Shown: positions 1 through 10,266 of the stretch, piece by piece | Position numbering within the stretch: the stretch's first letter is position 1 | Layout of the letters: each line of letters starts with the position of its first letter | Assembly (NCBI RefSeq): GCF_020523825.1 | Contig: NZ_JAJALK010000020.1 | Location: 17,667 to 81,666, forward strand | Length of the DNA stretch: 64,000 nt | Direction of reading: 5' to 3' | DNA from: Methylobacterium brachiatum | GTDB lineage: Bacteria; Pseudomonadota; Alphaproteobacteria; Rhizobiales; Beijerinckiaceae | The notes under the pieces: model-generated | Database searches by the model: none | Told to the model about the DNA's origin: nothing | The model's input: the letters and a program-made list of their open reading frames with translations, nothing else | Translations under genes and position numbers: made by a program

Positions 1-72
1 CTCGGCGGCGGATACAGAAAAGCCCGCCGCGGCGCTAAGCCGGGCGGGCTGAAGGTGGTTCGGGAGGAACCG
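1..72. repeat. GC-rich hairpin repeat, copy 1
   Basis: The arms AGCCCGCC (21-28) and GGCGGGCT (43-50) are exact inverted repeats. They are followed by GGTTCGGGAGGAACC, which can form a second small hairpin. A near-copy of the whole unit lies at about 1567-1632. It may be a transcription stop or a dispersed palindromic repeat; there is no T-tract, so a repeat element is more likely. Confidence 0.55.
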
Positions 73-186
73 GGGAAGCTTCGCAAGCCGCAGGCCAGCT
101 ATGACGGGGCCTTCGACGAGGGTCCGCTCAAAAGTCACCCGGTCAGCCTCCACGCCCTGAATTGGGCTGCTGTCGATACTCGCCAG

Positions 187-771
187 CTACGTGGCAGGAA
201 CAATATCGGCGGGCCGGATCCGCCTCTCAGTTGGGTCCTGGAACACCCCAGACCACAGACCCAGATGCCGCCCCCAGGCCCGCTCGGCGGCCTTCGTGTA
301 GTCCAGCCCACGGCTCCGATCTGGCACGGCATAGCCACGTCCAATCATCCAAGCGCCGAGGTCCTCGTCGCCGACCCGGCAGATTGCTTCGACCGCACCC
401 CCGGTCGCACCACCGCGAGGCTCACAGGCGATGGCAGCCCCGCCGATGTGATCCTCGAGTGCCCGCGCTGACGCTCGGCCGCATGGATAGGGCTGGTCCT
501 GGGCGTCCGAGCAGGTCTGATCGGCATCGGGGGCTGCGATGCCGTAGAGGCTGATGCGGTGCGAGCCGACCATCACGGTCCCGCCGTCGAGCACTTGGGT
601 TGGGCCGCGCAGCGGCTCGGCCGCCCTGGCGGGGGCGTGCCAGGCGAGGCCGCCCAGCAGGAACGCCGCCAGCAGCGGCAGGCGCGAGCGCCGGGCGGAG
701 TCGTCGGGGCAGAGCACGGTGCCGGCGAGGCCGGCGGCACAGGCGAGGAGGGCACCGAGGATCAGGGACAT
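187..771 (-). CDS. Staphylococcal nuclease-like (thermonuclease family) exported protein
   Basis: A 194-residue protein with a hydrophobic N-terminus. A first hydrophobic helix is at residues 1-20, and a second, signal-like stretch ends in APARAAEPL near residue 52, so it is probably exported or membrane-anchored. The rest resembles the SNase fold: VLDGGTVMVG, then RISLYGIAAPDADQTC, then a C-terminal AWMIGRGYAV and WGRHLGLWSG. In active members the first motif is DGDT and the second ends in PE; here they read DGGT and PD, so a calcium ligand and the general base may be changed. The ATG is preceded by GGAGATGCC. No operon partner is visible. The family is well supported; nuclease activity is doubtful. 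Confidence 0.75.
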   Translation of the reverse strand: MSLILGALLACAAGLAGTVLCPDDSARRSRLPLLAAFLLGGLAWHAPARAAEPLRGPTQVLDGGTVMVGSHRISLYGIAAPDADQTCSDAQDQPYPCGRASARALEDHIGGAAIACEPRGGATGGAVEAICRVGDEDLGAWMIGRGYAVPDRSRGLDYTKAAERAWGRHLGLWSGVFQDPTERRIRPADIVPAT

Positions 772-1440
772 GGAGGCATCTCCGCAAGAGGACTGCCCGC
801 CTTCTGACCGGATCCGGCCCCGCGACCCTGACGGCGCCTGTCAGCCCCCCGTCAGGCTGGTGGCGTCATGCCGTGCGGGCGCGGGATGATTTCGCGCGCT
901 CGGATCCCACTTGCCCCGCCATGGTCGAGCCCGTCTCCGCATGATCCAACCCCCGTCGCGCCGCGCCGCGCTCCTGCTGCTTGCCGGCGCGGTCCGGCCA
1001 GTACGCGCCTCGGAGTATGCCGACCGGGCCCGCCGCTGGAGGCACGCGATCGTCCCAGTTAGGGATTGCTGGCTTGAGCGGCGCGACAGGCGTGCTCTCG
1101 ACGAGCAGCGCCAACATTGCGGTGCGTGAGCTTAGAAGGACGGCCGGCGGCTCGCCTGTGATAAGGCGCCACCGCTCGACAAAAACGGCAGCCGGCAGAA
1201 CGTTCACTGCATCCGCACTAGACCTCAGGCCGTTCTCTGGCGGCTGAACGGGTGTACCCATGCGCCCTGAACGGGCACTGCCCTCTTACGGTCCATTCCT
1301 TTGTCGGAGATGGTGAAGTGGGCGTTCCCGCGGCAGATCATGGAAAAAGCCGGCGCTGGCGAACTGGGCGGGCGAAGTCTGTGATTTCGAACTCTAGGGA
1401 AGTCGAAAATCGCGGGGCCATATCGCCAAAGCCGGCACAG

Positions 1441-1476
1441 GAAAGCCCGCCACGATGCTGGATCGGGCGGGCTTTC
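1441..1476. terminator. Strong hairpin, terminator-like
   Basis: GAAAGCCCGCC (1441-1451) pairs exactly with GGCGGGCTTTC (1466-1476) around a 14-base loop. The GC-rich arms end in a short T run, as in intrinsic terminators, but no intact gene lies next to it. It shares its CCCGCC/GGCGGG core with the repeats at 21-50 and 1579-1603. Confidence 0.45.
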
Positions 1477-1566
1477 AGCCTCGGACAAAGGTGTCACCGC
1501 GGAGCCCGAGGCTCTGATGGCGCCAGCTGTTGAGACAGGCACCGAAGGCAATTGTAGTGCTGCGGT

Positions 1567-1632
1567 GCAACAAGATAACCCGCCGCGGCGTGAGCCGGGC
1601 GGGCTGAAGTTGGGTCTCGGGGAGAGAACCCA
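1567..1632. repeat. GC-rich hairpin repeat, copy 2
   Basis: CCCGCC (1579-1584) pairs with GGCGGG (1598-1603). The loop GCGGCGTGAGCC and the following GGGCTGAAG closely match copy 1 near position 21. A second small hairpin, GGGTCTC with GAGAACCC, follows as in copy 1. A more degenerate relative lies at about 1690-1730. Confidence 0.5.
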
Positions 1633-1917
1633 GACTAAACGGTCGACGGCCTGATACTCCATCATGTGGCAGTTTTCGCTGCGTTCGAAACAGAAAAGCC
1701 CGCTCTGCTGTTGCTGGCGGGGCGAAAAATTATAGGATATTAAGCCTTTTCAGCGTGGGCTCAGCTGTAACGGGGGCGGCCGCAGTCTTCTTTGCGAAGG
1801 CTCGTCAGCCACGGTGCCGTTCATGACGAAATAGTGTGACCGCTACGCGCCTGTCCTCATAGCTTCGTCGGAGTGGCGTGCCTAGGCCACCTTGTCCCTC
1901 TGAAGCATAGGCGCAAG

Positions 1918-2937
1918 CTAGATGTTCGGTCCCGGCATGTGGTTTGACGGATCGAGCCTGAAACGTTCGGGCTCTTTCGTCCAGGTCTGGCAGATGAACT
2001 CGTAGGGGGTGAGGCCGCGTAGGGTCTTGAGCCGGCGGCCGTAGTTGTAGGCATCCACGAACAGCTGCAGGTGCTGCCGGAGCTCGTCATGGCTGGCGTA
2101 ATGGTAGCGCTGGACCGTGGCGTCCTTGATGGTTCGGTTCATCCGCTCGACTTGACCATTCGTCCACGGGCAGCGCGGCTTGGTCAGGCGATGCTCGATC
2201 TTCGTCTGCTCGCAGGCCCAATCGAACGAGTGCCAGCGGTAGATGCGCGGCCGATCCTGGGTCGCCCAGTAGGCCGCCGCTTTGGCCTCGGCCTCCTCGT
2301 CCACCGGACGATTGTCGGCGAACTGGATGCCGTTATCCGTCAGCACCGTGTGGATCGTGTACGGCACGGCGGCGACCAGATCGTGTAGAAAGGCTGCCGC
2401 GATGCGCTGCGTCGCCCTCTCGTGCAGTTGAACGAAGGCGAACTTGCTTGTGCGGTCGATGGCCACGAACAGGTGTAGCTTGCCCTGTTCGGTGCTGACC
2501 TGCGCGATGTCGATGTGGAAGTAGCCGATCGGGTAGGCCTTGAAGCGCGAGCGCTTGGGTTTGTCGCCGTCAACATCCGGCAGGCGACTGATGCCGTGAC
2601 GCTGCAGACAGCGATGCAGCGACGAGCGGGTCAGGTGCGGCAAGCTCGGCTGCAACGCGTAGAGGCAGTCGTCGAGCGGCAACAGGGTATGCCGCCGGAA
2701 GGCGACGATGACCGCCTCGTCCTCCACGCTGAGCACGCTGGAGCGGGGCTCCTTCGGTCCCATCCGCGCATCGGTACTGGTCTGGCGCGAGCGCCACTTC
2801 TGCACCGTCGTGGCGCTGATGCCGTAGCGCTTGGCGGCGGCCCTCACGCTCTCTTGACGAGCTTGGATTGCCCGACGGATCATCTCAGTCGTCGTGGCGC
2901 TGCCGTGGAGAACCTGTCCCATAGCGCGTCCCTCCAT
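1918..2937 (-). CDS. IS481 family transposase
   Basis: A 339-residue DDE transposase. The N-terminal helix-turn-helix (about residues 12-55, including AAKRYGISATTVQKW) binds the IS ends. The integrase core follows, with the first Asp in YFHIDIAQVS, the second in LTDNGIQFAD, and the Glu in WTNGQVERMNRTIKD. The C-terminus has YNYGRRLKTLRGLTPYEF, typical of IS481. The first start gives MEGRAMGQVLHG; the second Met, five codons on, is an alternative. The TAG stop lies at the outer edge of the left inverted repeat. The gene looks intact, so the element may still be active. Confidence 0.85.
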   Translation of the reverse strand: MEGRAMGQVLHGSATTTEMIRRAIQARQESVRAAAKRYGISATTVQKWRSRQTSTDARMGPKEPRSSVLSVEDEAVIVAFRRHTLLPLDDCLYALQPSLPHLTRSSLHRCLQRHGISRLPDVDGDKPKRSRFKAYPIGYFHIDIAQVSTEQGKLHLFVAIDRTSKFAFVQLHERATQRIAAAFLHDLVAAVPYTIHTVLTDNGIQFADNRPVDEEAEAKAAAYWATQDRPRIYRWHSFDWACEQTKIEHRLTKPRCPWTNGQVERMNRTIKDATVQRYHYASHDELRQHLQLFVDAYNYGRRLKTLRGLTPYEFICQTWTKEPERFRLDPSNHMPGPNI

Positions 2938-2977
2938 GCGGCATCATTTGTACCACCACACAGCGGGACCAAACATC
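1921..2977. mobile_element. IS481-type insertion sequence
   Basis: A single transposase gene is bounded by imperfect inverted ends. The left end GATGTTCGGTCCCG (from 1921) and the right end, read on the other strand, GATGTTTGGTCCCG (to 2977) match at all but one base. A further TGTGGT matches in both arms after a three-base gap (to 1943 on the left). No direct target duplication is obvious: the left flank reads AAGCTA and the right flank AGGTTGACC. The right end abuts a histidine kinase remnant. The missing duplication suggests later rearrangement or a one-ended deletion. Confidence 0.75.
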
Positions 2978-3201
2978 AGGTTGACCAGCGCCACGTCGCC
3001 ACCATGAGCGCGGACCACTGACCGCGCGATGGCCAGGCCGAGACCGGTCCCGCCCGTGGCCGCGTTGCGCGAACTCTCCAATCGTGCGAAGGGCGCAAAC
3101 AACTCCTCGATCCTGTCAGGCGGAATGCCCGGCCCGTCATCGTCGACTCCTACGAACCTGCTTCGGAGTCTGACGCCCCGACATTTCGCTGGGCGCTTTG
3201 C
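2978..3201 (-). pseudogene. Sensor histidine kinase remnant (HATPase domain)
   Basis: Reading the minus strand just beyond the right end of the IS481 element gives about 75 residues of a histidine kinase ATP-binding domain. They include VDDDGPGIPPDRIEELFAPF (G1 box and F box), GGTGLGLAIARSVVRAHGGD (G2 box), and then VALVNL, where the IS begins. Upstream the frame meets a stop near 3202-3204, so the sensor, dimerisation and N-box parts are missing. The far side of the IS (before 1921) does not continue the kinase in an obvious way. This is a fragment truncated at both ends. Confidence 0.8.
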
Positions 3202-3282
3202 TCAATATGGGCCGCCGCTCACTTGATGTCATGATGCTGATCGACACAGCAGGTCGTTTGCTCGATTTGTGAGAGACCAGTC

Positions 3283-4131
3283 ATGTTCGACGTGACGAAG
3301 ATGCTGGCCGACGCGCTTGGCGAGCACCTCGCGCTCACCTACCAGCGCACCTTTGGCAGTCGTGAACCACGTTTCGCGGAGGTGATCGAGGCGTCCGCAC
3401 GTCTGACCATCGAGCGCATCGTCGGCAGCGATGCGCTTTACCACGATGGCGACCATACCGCCCTCGTCACCCTCGTGGCTCAGGACATCCTGCGCGGCCG
3501 GTTCCTCGACAAGGGCATCACGCCAGAGGATTGGCTGCATATGATCTTGGCCGCCCTGTATCACGACATCGGCTACGTGCGCGGTGTATGCTCAGGTGAC
3601 CAGGCGAACGCCTTCGTCATCGACGCGCAGGGCACGACCATCGGTCTGCCGCGCGGCGCCTCGGACGCGGCGTTGGCGCCCTACCACATCGAACGCTCGA
3701 AGCTGGCGGTGCAGGAGCGCTTCGGCACACATGATCTCGTCGATGCGCAGCGGGTGATGCGGGCCATCGAGTTGACCCGCTTCCCCGTGCCCGCGGACGA
3801 TGAGCACCGGGAGACTGGGACCGAAGCTGGCCTAATGCGTGCGGCGGACCTGATCGGGCAACTCGGTGATCCACTCTACCCACGCAAACTGAACGCGCTG
3901 TTCCACGAGTTCGCCGAGGTCGGCCTCGACGCCCAACTCGGCTATGCCAGCCCGGCCGACCTCGCGGAGCGGTATCCGGCGTTCTTCTGGGGCAAGATCG
4001 AACCGGTCATCGGCGACGCGGTGCGCTTTCTCGATTTGACGGTGGAAGGGCGGAGCTGGGTGGCCAACCTCTACAGCCATGTGTTTGCGATCGAGCATGA
4101 CCGTCGCCGCATGGGACCACACCCAGGCTGA
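3283..4131 (+). CDS. HD-domain metal-dependent phosphohydrolase-like protein
   Basis: A 282-residue soluble protein. ALYHDGDHT at about residues 50-58 and the hallmark AALYHDIGY at about residues 90-98 are His/His-Asp metal-binding motifs of the HD superfamily. HIERSKLAVQERF follows. The substrate is unknown; HD enzymes hydrolyse phosphomonoesters, cyclic nucleotides or nucleotides. GAGAGACCAG lies just before the ATG. The gene stands alone between the kinase remnant and a 600-base gap, so context says nothing about its job. It resembles stand-alone HD metalloproteins of cyanobacteria and rhizobia. Confidence 0.7.
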   Translation: MFDVTKMLADALGEHLALTYQRTFGSREPRFAEVIEASARLTIERIVGSDALYHDGDHTALVTLVAQDILRGRFLDKGITPEDWLHMILAALYHDIGYVRGVCSGDQANAFVIDAQGTTIGLPRGASDAALAPYHIERSKLAVQERFGTHDLVDAQRVMRAIELTRFPVPADDEHRETGTEAGLMRAADLIGQLGDPLYPRKLNALFHEFAEVGLDAQLGYASPADLAERYPAFFWGKIEPVIGDAVRFLDLTVEGRSWVANLYSHVFAIEHDRRRMGPHPG

Positions 4132-4690
4132 GTTGCAGAAGTGGTCCTCACGCAGGCGAAAGTGGTGATAGCTTTCGAGAACAACCGCGCTCACGCTATG
4201 ACGTATCGTCGGCTTTGCGCCCATCTCGGCCATTCAGGAGGCCCTCGTCCTTGCCCGAAAGCGGCCCCCGATGTGATGACTCTGGTCTGCTTGTAGCCGA
4301 GCGAGCGCCCGACCTTGCGGTAGAGGCAAGACCTACGCACCACTAATACAAGCGTCGATCGCCAACGCTGACATGTTCGTCGGACCCGGCGAAAAATCTA
4401 TCTCGCTGCTGAGATTACGGTTGGGCCACTGATTGAAGTGGCTTCTCGATGCCCCCGCAATGCGACGCACCACCTGCGCAAAGCGAGGCTGCCCGCGGCG
4501 CACCGCGTCACCGAAAGCTCTGCTCCGGACCGACGAACCGATTGCCCGCGAACCGAAATTATCCCGGCTCGCCTCGGGGCGAAGCCCCAGATCCGCATCT
4601 GATCACGAGTGAGATGACCCAATCCCTCTGAAAAGTTCAGCGATTTGTGCAGCTGGTGCCGCGAAAATAAGCGTCGAAGCGCTTGCGGAT
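4132..4690. other. Intergenic region without a recognised gene
   Basis: About 560 bases with only short frames that lack family resemblance. Phrases such as GGCTTTGCGCCCATCTCGGCCATT (near 4211) recur in modified form at 16358 and 28704, so part of it belongs to the dispersed intergenic repeats of this genome. Confidence 0.4.
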
Positions 4691-4735
4691 GATCGAAAAA
4701 ATTCTCAGACTGATGATCGGTGAGAATTTTTGATC
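4691..4735. promoter_or_regulatory. Inverted repeat, probable RpiR operator
   Basis: AAAAATTCTCA (ending at 4707) and TGAGAATTTTT (from 4721) are exact inverted repeats, and both arms carry an outer GATC (4691 and 4732). This AT-rich palindrome in GC-rich DNA sits immediately before and over the first possible start of the RpiR-type gene. RpiR proteins bind as dimers to such inverted repeats, so autoregulation of the peptide operon is inferred. Confidence 0.55.
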
Positions 4736-4747
4736 GGCTTAAGCGTC

Positions 4748-5686
4748 GTGGTGTTGGAGCCTAAGGAACCTTCTGTCGCGCAACGGATCGCGCACGCGTT
4801 TCCGGCGCTCAGCTCCGCTCACCGAGACGTCGCCCGCTTCGTCCTTGATCATCCGTTGCGCGCTGCGACCCTGCCCGTGAATGAGCTTGCCGACTTGGTC
4901 GGCGTCTCAGTCGCCACCGCTAATCGGTTTGCCCGCGCTGTGGGCTATGAGGGCTACGCAAAGTTCCGCGCGGCCCTCGTCCTCGGCTATGAGAAGGCGC
5001 TCGCACCGGTCGAGAAGCTGCGCGGCAGCCGAGATCAGCCCGCGACCGCGTCCGGCATCCTCGACGGAGCCTTGGCCGACATCATTCGCAACATCGAGGC
5101 GACACGCCGCGGGCTCGACGGCCAGACCTGTGCGCAGGCCGTCGAGGCGATCCGCCGGGCCCGACGGGTCTACATTGTTGGGCTGGGCAGCAGCAGCTGG
5201 CCAGCCGGCATCCTGGCGCGCAACCTCGACGTCAACCGCGAGGACGTCCATCTGCTGGCAACCCTGGAGGGGCCCGGCTTCGCCGCCCGGACTCTGCGCC
5301 GGCTGACGACCGACGACCTCGTCATCGCGCTCGCAACCCCGCGGTACTTCGCCGACACGGTGCGGCTGGCCGAGATCGCCCGGAAGCACGGCGCCGCGGT
5401 CCTGGCGCTGACCGACGGACCGCACTCGCCCCTCGTCGCCACCGCTACGATCGCGCTCTACGTGCAGACTGACTGCCACTACTTCGCCGCCTCGGATGCC
5501 AGCCTGACGGCCCTCGTGGAGGCCCTGGCGAGTGCCTTCGCCCACGCCACCGTGGATCTCGTTCCGGCGGCGACGCGGGTGACGGAGGCCGTGCTGCCGT
5601 GGCTCGACCGCGACTACGCCGCCTGGCCGCCTCAGGGCGGATCCAACGACCTGTCCGACACCCCGCCTCCGGGAACCGTTCCATGA
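4748..5686 (+). CDS. RpiR/MurR family transcriptional regulator
   Basis: About 312 residues. An N-terminal RpiR helix-turn-helix (FPALSSAHRDVARFVLDHPL, then LADLVGVSVATANRFARAVG) is followed by a SIS domain (about residues 125-260) with VYIVGLGSSSWPAGILARNL and VIALATPRYFADTVRLAEIA. SIS domains usually sense phosphosugars or amino-sugar derivatives. The frame is open from a TTG at 4730, but that codon lies inside a palindrome, so a downstream GTG (4748 or 4751) is the likelier start. The stop overlaps the ATG of the peptidase gene (ATGA), making this the first gene of the operon. A muropeptide or peptide-derived inducer would fit the transport and peptidase genes behind it. Confidence 0.8.
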   Translation: MVLEPKEPSVAQRIAHAFPALSSAHRDVARFVLDHPLRAATLPVNELADLVGVSVATANRFARAVGYEGYAKFRAALVLGYEKALAPVEKLRGSRDQPATASGILDGALADIIRNIEATRRGLDGQTCAQAVEAIRRARRVYIVGLGSSSWPAGILARNLDVNREDVHLLATLEGPGFAARTLRRLTTDDLVIALATPRYFADTVRLAEIARKHGAAVLALTDGPHSPLVATATIALYVQTDCHYFAASDASLTALVEALASAFAHATVDLVPAATRVTEAVLPWLDRDYAAWPPQGGSNDLSDTPPPGTVP

Positions 5687-6660
5687 GCGACCACCGCCCC
5701 GTACTCGTGATCCACGGCGGCGCCGGGACGATCGCGTCGGGCCAGGCCGATCCGGGCGAAGCGCGCTATCACGCGGCCCTCGCCGAGATCCTGGCGGCCG
5801 GAGCGGCCTGCCTCGCCGCAGGCGGCAGCGCCCTCGACGCCGTGAGTGTCGCCGTCGACCTCCTGGAGGAGTGCCCGCTCTTCAACGCCGGCCACGGCGC
5901 CGTCTTCACCAGCGCCGAGACCCACGAGCTGGACGCCGCGATCATGGACGGCGCCACCCTGCGGGCCGGCGCTGTCGCGGGCGTCTCGCGGGTGCGCCGG
6001 CCTGGCCGCGCCGCTCGCGCGGTGATGGGGGCGGGCGAGCACGTCCTGATGGCCGGGGCTGGCGCCGAGGCCTTCGCGGAGCAGCACGGTCTGGAGATGG
6101 TCGAACCGGATTTCTTCTCGACGGAGGCCCGCCGCGACCAGCTCCGCCGGGCACTGGCCGCCGGGCAGGTCGCCCTCGACCACGATACGGCGTCGGGGCC
6201 CCTCGACGAGACCCGCAAGTTCGGCACGGTGGGCGCCGTCGCCCTCGACCGGGACGGCCATCTCGCCGCCCTGACCTCGACCGGCGGCATGACCAACAAG
6301 CGTCCCGGCCGGATCGGCGACTCGCCGCTGATCGGCGCGGGCACCTACGCGGACGACCGGACCGCCGCCGTCTCCTGCACCGGCACGGGGGAAGCCTTCA
6401 TCCGCGTCGCGGCGGCGCACGATGTCTGCGCGCGCATGGCCTACGGGGGCCAGGACCTCGCGGCGGCGGCCCGGGCGGTGGTCGAGGACGCGCTCCCGGC
6501 GGTCGGGGGCCGCGGCGGACTGATCGCTGTCGACGCGCGCGGCCGTGTCGCGATGCCGTTCAACACCGAGGGCATGTATCGCGGCCTCGTCCGCCCCGGC
6601 GAGGCGCCAACCACCGCGATCTTCGGCGAGTCCCGCCGCGTCCCAGCTCCCGCGCGCTGA
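5683..6660 (+). CDS. iaaA: Isoaspartyl peptidase / type III L-asparaginase
   Basis: A 325-residue Ntn hydrolase. It begins with VLVIHGGAGTIASG, the usual family start, has a long proenzyme linker, and carries the autocleavage and nucleophile site KFGTVGAVALD, with the Thr at about residue 182. STGGMTNKRPGRIGDSPLIG then forms the substrate pocket. These enzymes self-cleave before Thr and hydrolyse beta-aspartyl dipeptides and asparagine in the cytoplasm. The ATG overlaps the regulator stop. In Escherichia coli iaaA precedes the gsiABCD peptide transporter; the same order is seen here. Length and motifs are complete. Confidence 0.9.
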   Translation: MSDHRPVLVIHGGAGTIASGQADPGEARYHAALAEILAAGAACLAAGGSALDAVSVAVDLLEECPLFNAGHGAVFTSAETHELDAAIMDGATLRAGAVAGVSRVRRPGRAARAVMGAGEHVLMAGAGAEAFAEQHGLEMVEPDFFSTEARRDQLRRALAAGQVALDHDTASGPLDETRKFGTVGAVALDRDGHLAALTSTGGMTNKRPGRIGDSPLIGAGTYADDRTAAVSCTGTGEAFIRVAAAHDVCARMAYGGQDLAAAARAVVEDALPAVGGRGGLIAVDARGRVAMPFNTEGMYRGLVRPGEAPTTAIFGESRRVPAPAR

Positions 6661-6668
6661 GATCCGAC

Positions 6669-8582
<1,914 letters not shown>

Positions 8583-8631
8583 CACCGCCTATCCCCGCCA
8601 GCAGGATCGTCCCATGCCCCGAGGTCTGACC

Positions 8632-10161
8632 ATGTTCGAGCGCTTCCTCCTCGCCGCCGGCCTGCTCGCCGTGGCGGCCGCGCCCGCCGCCGCGGCGGGC
8701 GACCCGATCCTGGCGATCAGTGGCCAGCCCGAGACCCTCGACCCGTACAACACCAACACGACGCTCACGACCGCCGTCACCAAGTCGTTCTACGAGGGCC
8801 TCTTCGGCTTCGACAAGGATCTCAAGGTCCGCAACGTCCTGGCCGAGAGCTACGAGAACTCGCCCGACGGTCTGGTCTACACGTTCAAGCTGCGCGAGGG
8901 CGTGAAATTCCACGACGGCACGACGTTCGACGCCGCTGCGGTGAAGGCCAATCTCGACCGCGTCCTCGACCCGGAGAACCACCTCGCGCGGTACAACCAG
9001 TTCAACCGCATCAAGACGATCGAGGTGCTCTCGCCCACGAGCCTGCGCATCACCCTGAAGGAGCCGTTCGGGCCGTTCATCAACTCGCTGGCCCACGCCT
9101 CGGCGGCGATCATCTCGCCCACGGCCCTGAAGAAGTACGGCAAGGACATCGCCTTCCATCCGGTCGGCACCGGACCGTTCACCTTCGTCGACTGGAAGCA
9201 GACCGACTACGTCAAGGGTGCCAAGTTCGCCGATTACTGGCAGGCCGGCTTCCCGAAGGTCGACACCATCACGTGGAAGCCGGTGCCCGAGAACGGCACC
9301 CGCGCCGCCATGCTGCAGACCGGCGAGGCCGATTTCGCCTTCCCGCTGCCCTACGAGCAGGCCAAGATGCTCGAATCCAACAAGAAGCTGAAAATCGAGG
9401 TCCACGCCTCGATCATCGAGCGGTATCTCAGCATGAACGTGCTGCAGAAACCGTTCGACGACCTGCGCGTCCGACAGGCGATCAACTACGCGATCAACAA
9501 GGAGGCGTTGGCCAAGGTCGCCTTCTCGGGCTACGCCTTCCCCGCGCAGGGCATCGTCCCGCAGGGCGTGCGCTACGCCCACAAGATGGATCCGTGGCCC
9601 TACGACCCGGCCAAGGCGCGCCAACTCCTGAAGGAGGCCGGCTACGCCAACGGCTTCGAGGCGACCCTCTGGAGCGCCTACACCACCACCACCGCCCAGA
9701 AGGCGATCCAGTTCCTCCAGCAGCAGCTCGGCCAGGTCGGCATCAAGGTCCAGACCCTGGCCCTGGAGCCCGGCCAGCGCACCGAGTGGGTGCAGACCGC
9801 CCCCGATCCGAAGACCGCGCGCGTCCGCCTCTACTATGCCGGCTGGTCGTCCTCCACCGGCGAGGCCGATTGGGGCCTGCGGCCGCTGCTGGCGACGGAG
9901 GCGTGGCCGCCCAAGCTGAACAACACCGCCTACTACAGCAACGCCGAGTTCGACGCCCTCCTCGCCAAGGCGCTGGTCTCGACGAACGACGCGGAGCGGG
10001 CCGAGCTCTACGCCAAGGCGCAGGAGATCGTGATGAAGGACGCGCCCTGGGCGCCGCTGGTGACCGAGCGGAATCTCTACGCGACCTCCGCGCGGCTCTC
10101 CGGCGTCTACGTCATGCCCGACGGCAACATCGATTCCGGCGAAATCGCTGTCGCGCAGTAG
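8632..10161 (+). CDS. gsiB: Peptide ABC transporter, periplasmic binding protein (SBP family 5)
   Basis: About 509 residues. A signal peptide (FERFLLAAGLLAVAAAPAAAAG) is followed by a family-5 solute-binding domain: GQPETLDPYN, the hallmark KFHDGTTFDAAAVKANLDRV, VGTGPFTFVDWK, and a C-terminal VMKDAPWAPLV. It captures peptides in the periplasm and hands them to the permeases. The ATG at 8632 is preferred over 8614 because GAGG lies eight bases before it and the signal peptide then starts cleanly. The ligand cannot be read from the sequence; glutathione, D-peptides and isoaspartyl peptides are all possible. Confidence 0.9.
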   Translation: MFERFLLAAGLLAVAAAPAAAAGDPILAISGQPETLDPYNTNTTLTTAVTKSFYEGLFGFDKDLKVRNVLAESYENSPDGLVYTFKLREGVKFHDGTTFDAAAVKANLDRVLDPENHLARYNQFNRIKTIEVLSPTSLRITLKEPFGPFINSLAHASAAIISPTALKKYGKDIAFHPVGTGPFTFVDWKQTDYVKGAKFADYWQAGFPKVDTITWKPVPENGTRAAMLQTGEADFAFPLPYEQAKMLESNKKLKIEVHASIIERYLSMNVLQKPFDDLRVRQAINYAINKEALAKVAFSGYAFPAQGIVPQGVRYAHKMDPWPYDPAKARQLLKEAGYANGFEATLWSAYTTTTAQKAIQFLQQQLGQVGIKVQTLALEPGQRTEWVQTAPDPKTARVRLYYAGWSSSTGEADWGLRPLLATEAWPPKLNNTAYYSNAEFDALLAKALVSTNDAERAELYAKAQEIVMKDAPWAPLVTERNLYATSARLSGVYVMPDGNIDSGEIAVAQ

Positions 10162-10266
10162 CCGCCGATCGCGGACGCTGCGCCGGGTGGCCCGATCGAC
10201 GGCCATCCCGGCGCGGCGCTCCCGCGCGATCGCCTCACGGAAACCCCGGATCCCGGGCGCGAGCCT

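Larger units (their letters stand above)
780..1917. other. Long intergenic region, no intact gene
   Basis: No convincing intact gene was found in this 1.1-kb stretch. A short + strand frame from 941 to 1129 begins MIQPPSRRAALLLLAGAV, which looks like the signal peptide of an exported protein, but it stops after 62 residues without a recognisable domain and may be a broken gene. The right half carries GC-rich hairpins at about 1441-1476, 1567-1632 and 1690-1730. Confidence 0.5.

Noticed and set aside
866..1665. Two overlapping minus-strand frames of 131 and 146 codons
   Set aside because: No family resemblance, no plausible ribosome site, and low-complexity residues; they overlap the hairpin repeats and look like chance frames of GC-rich DNA.
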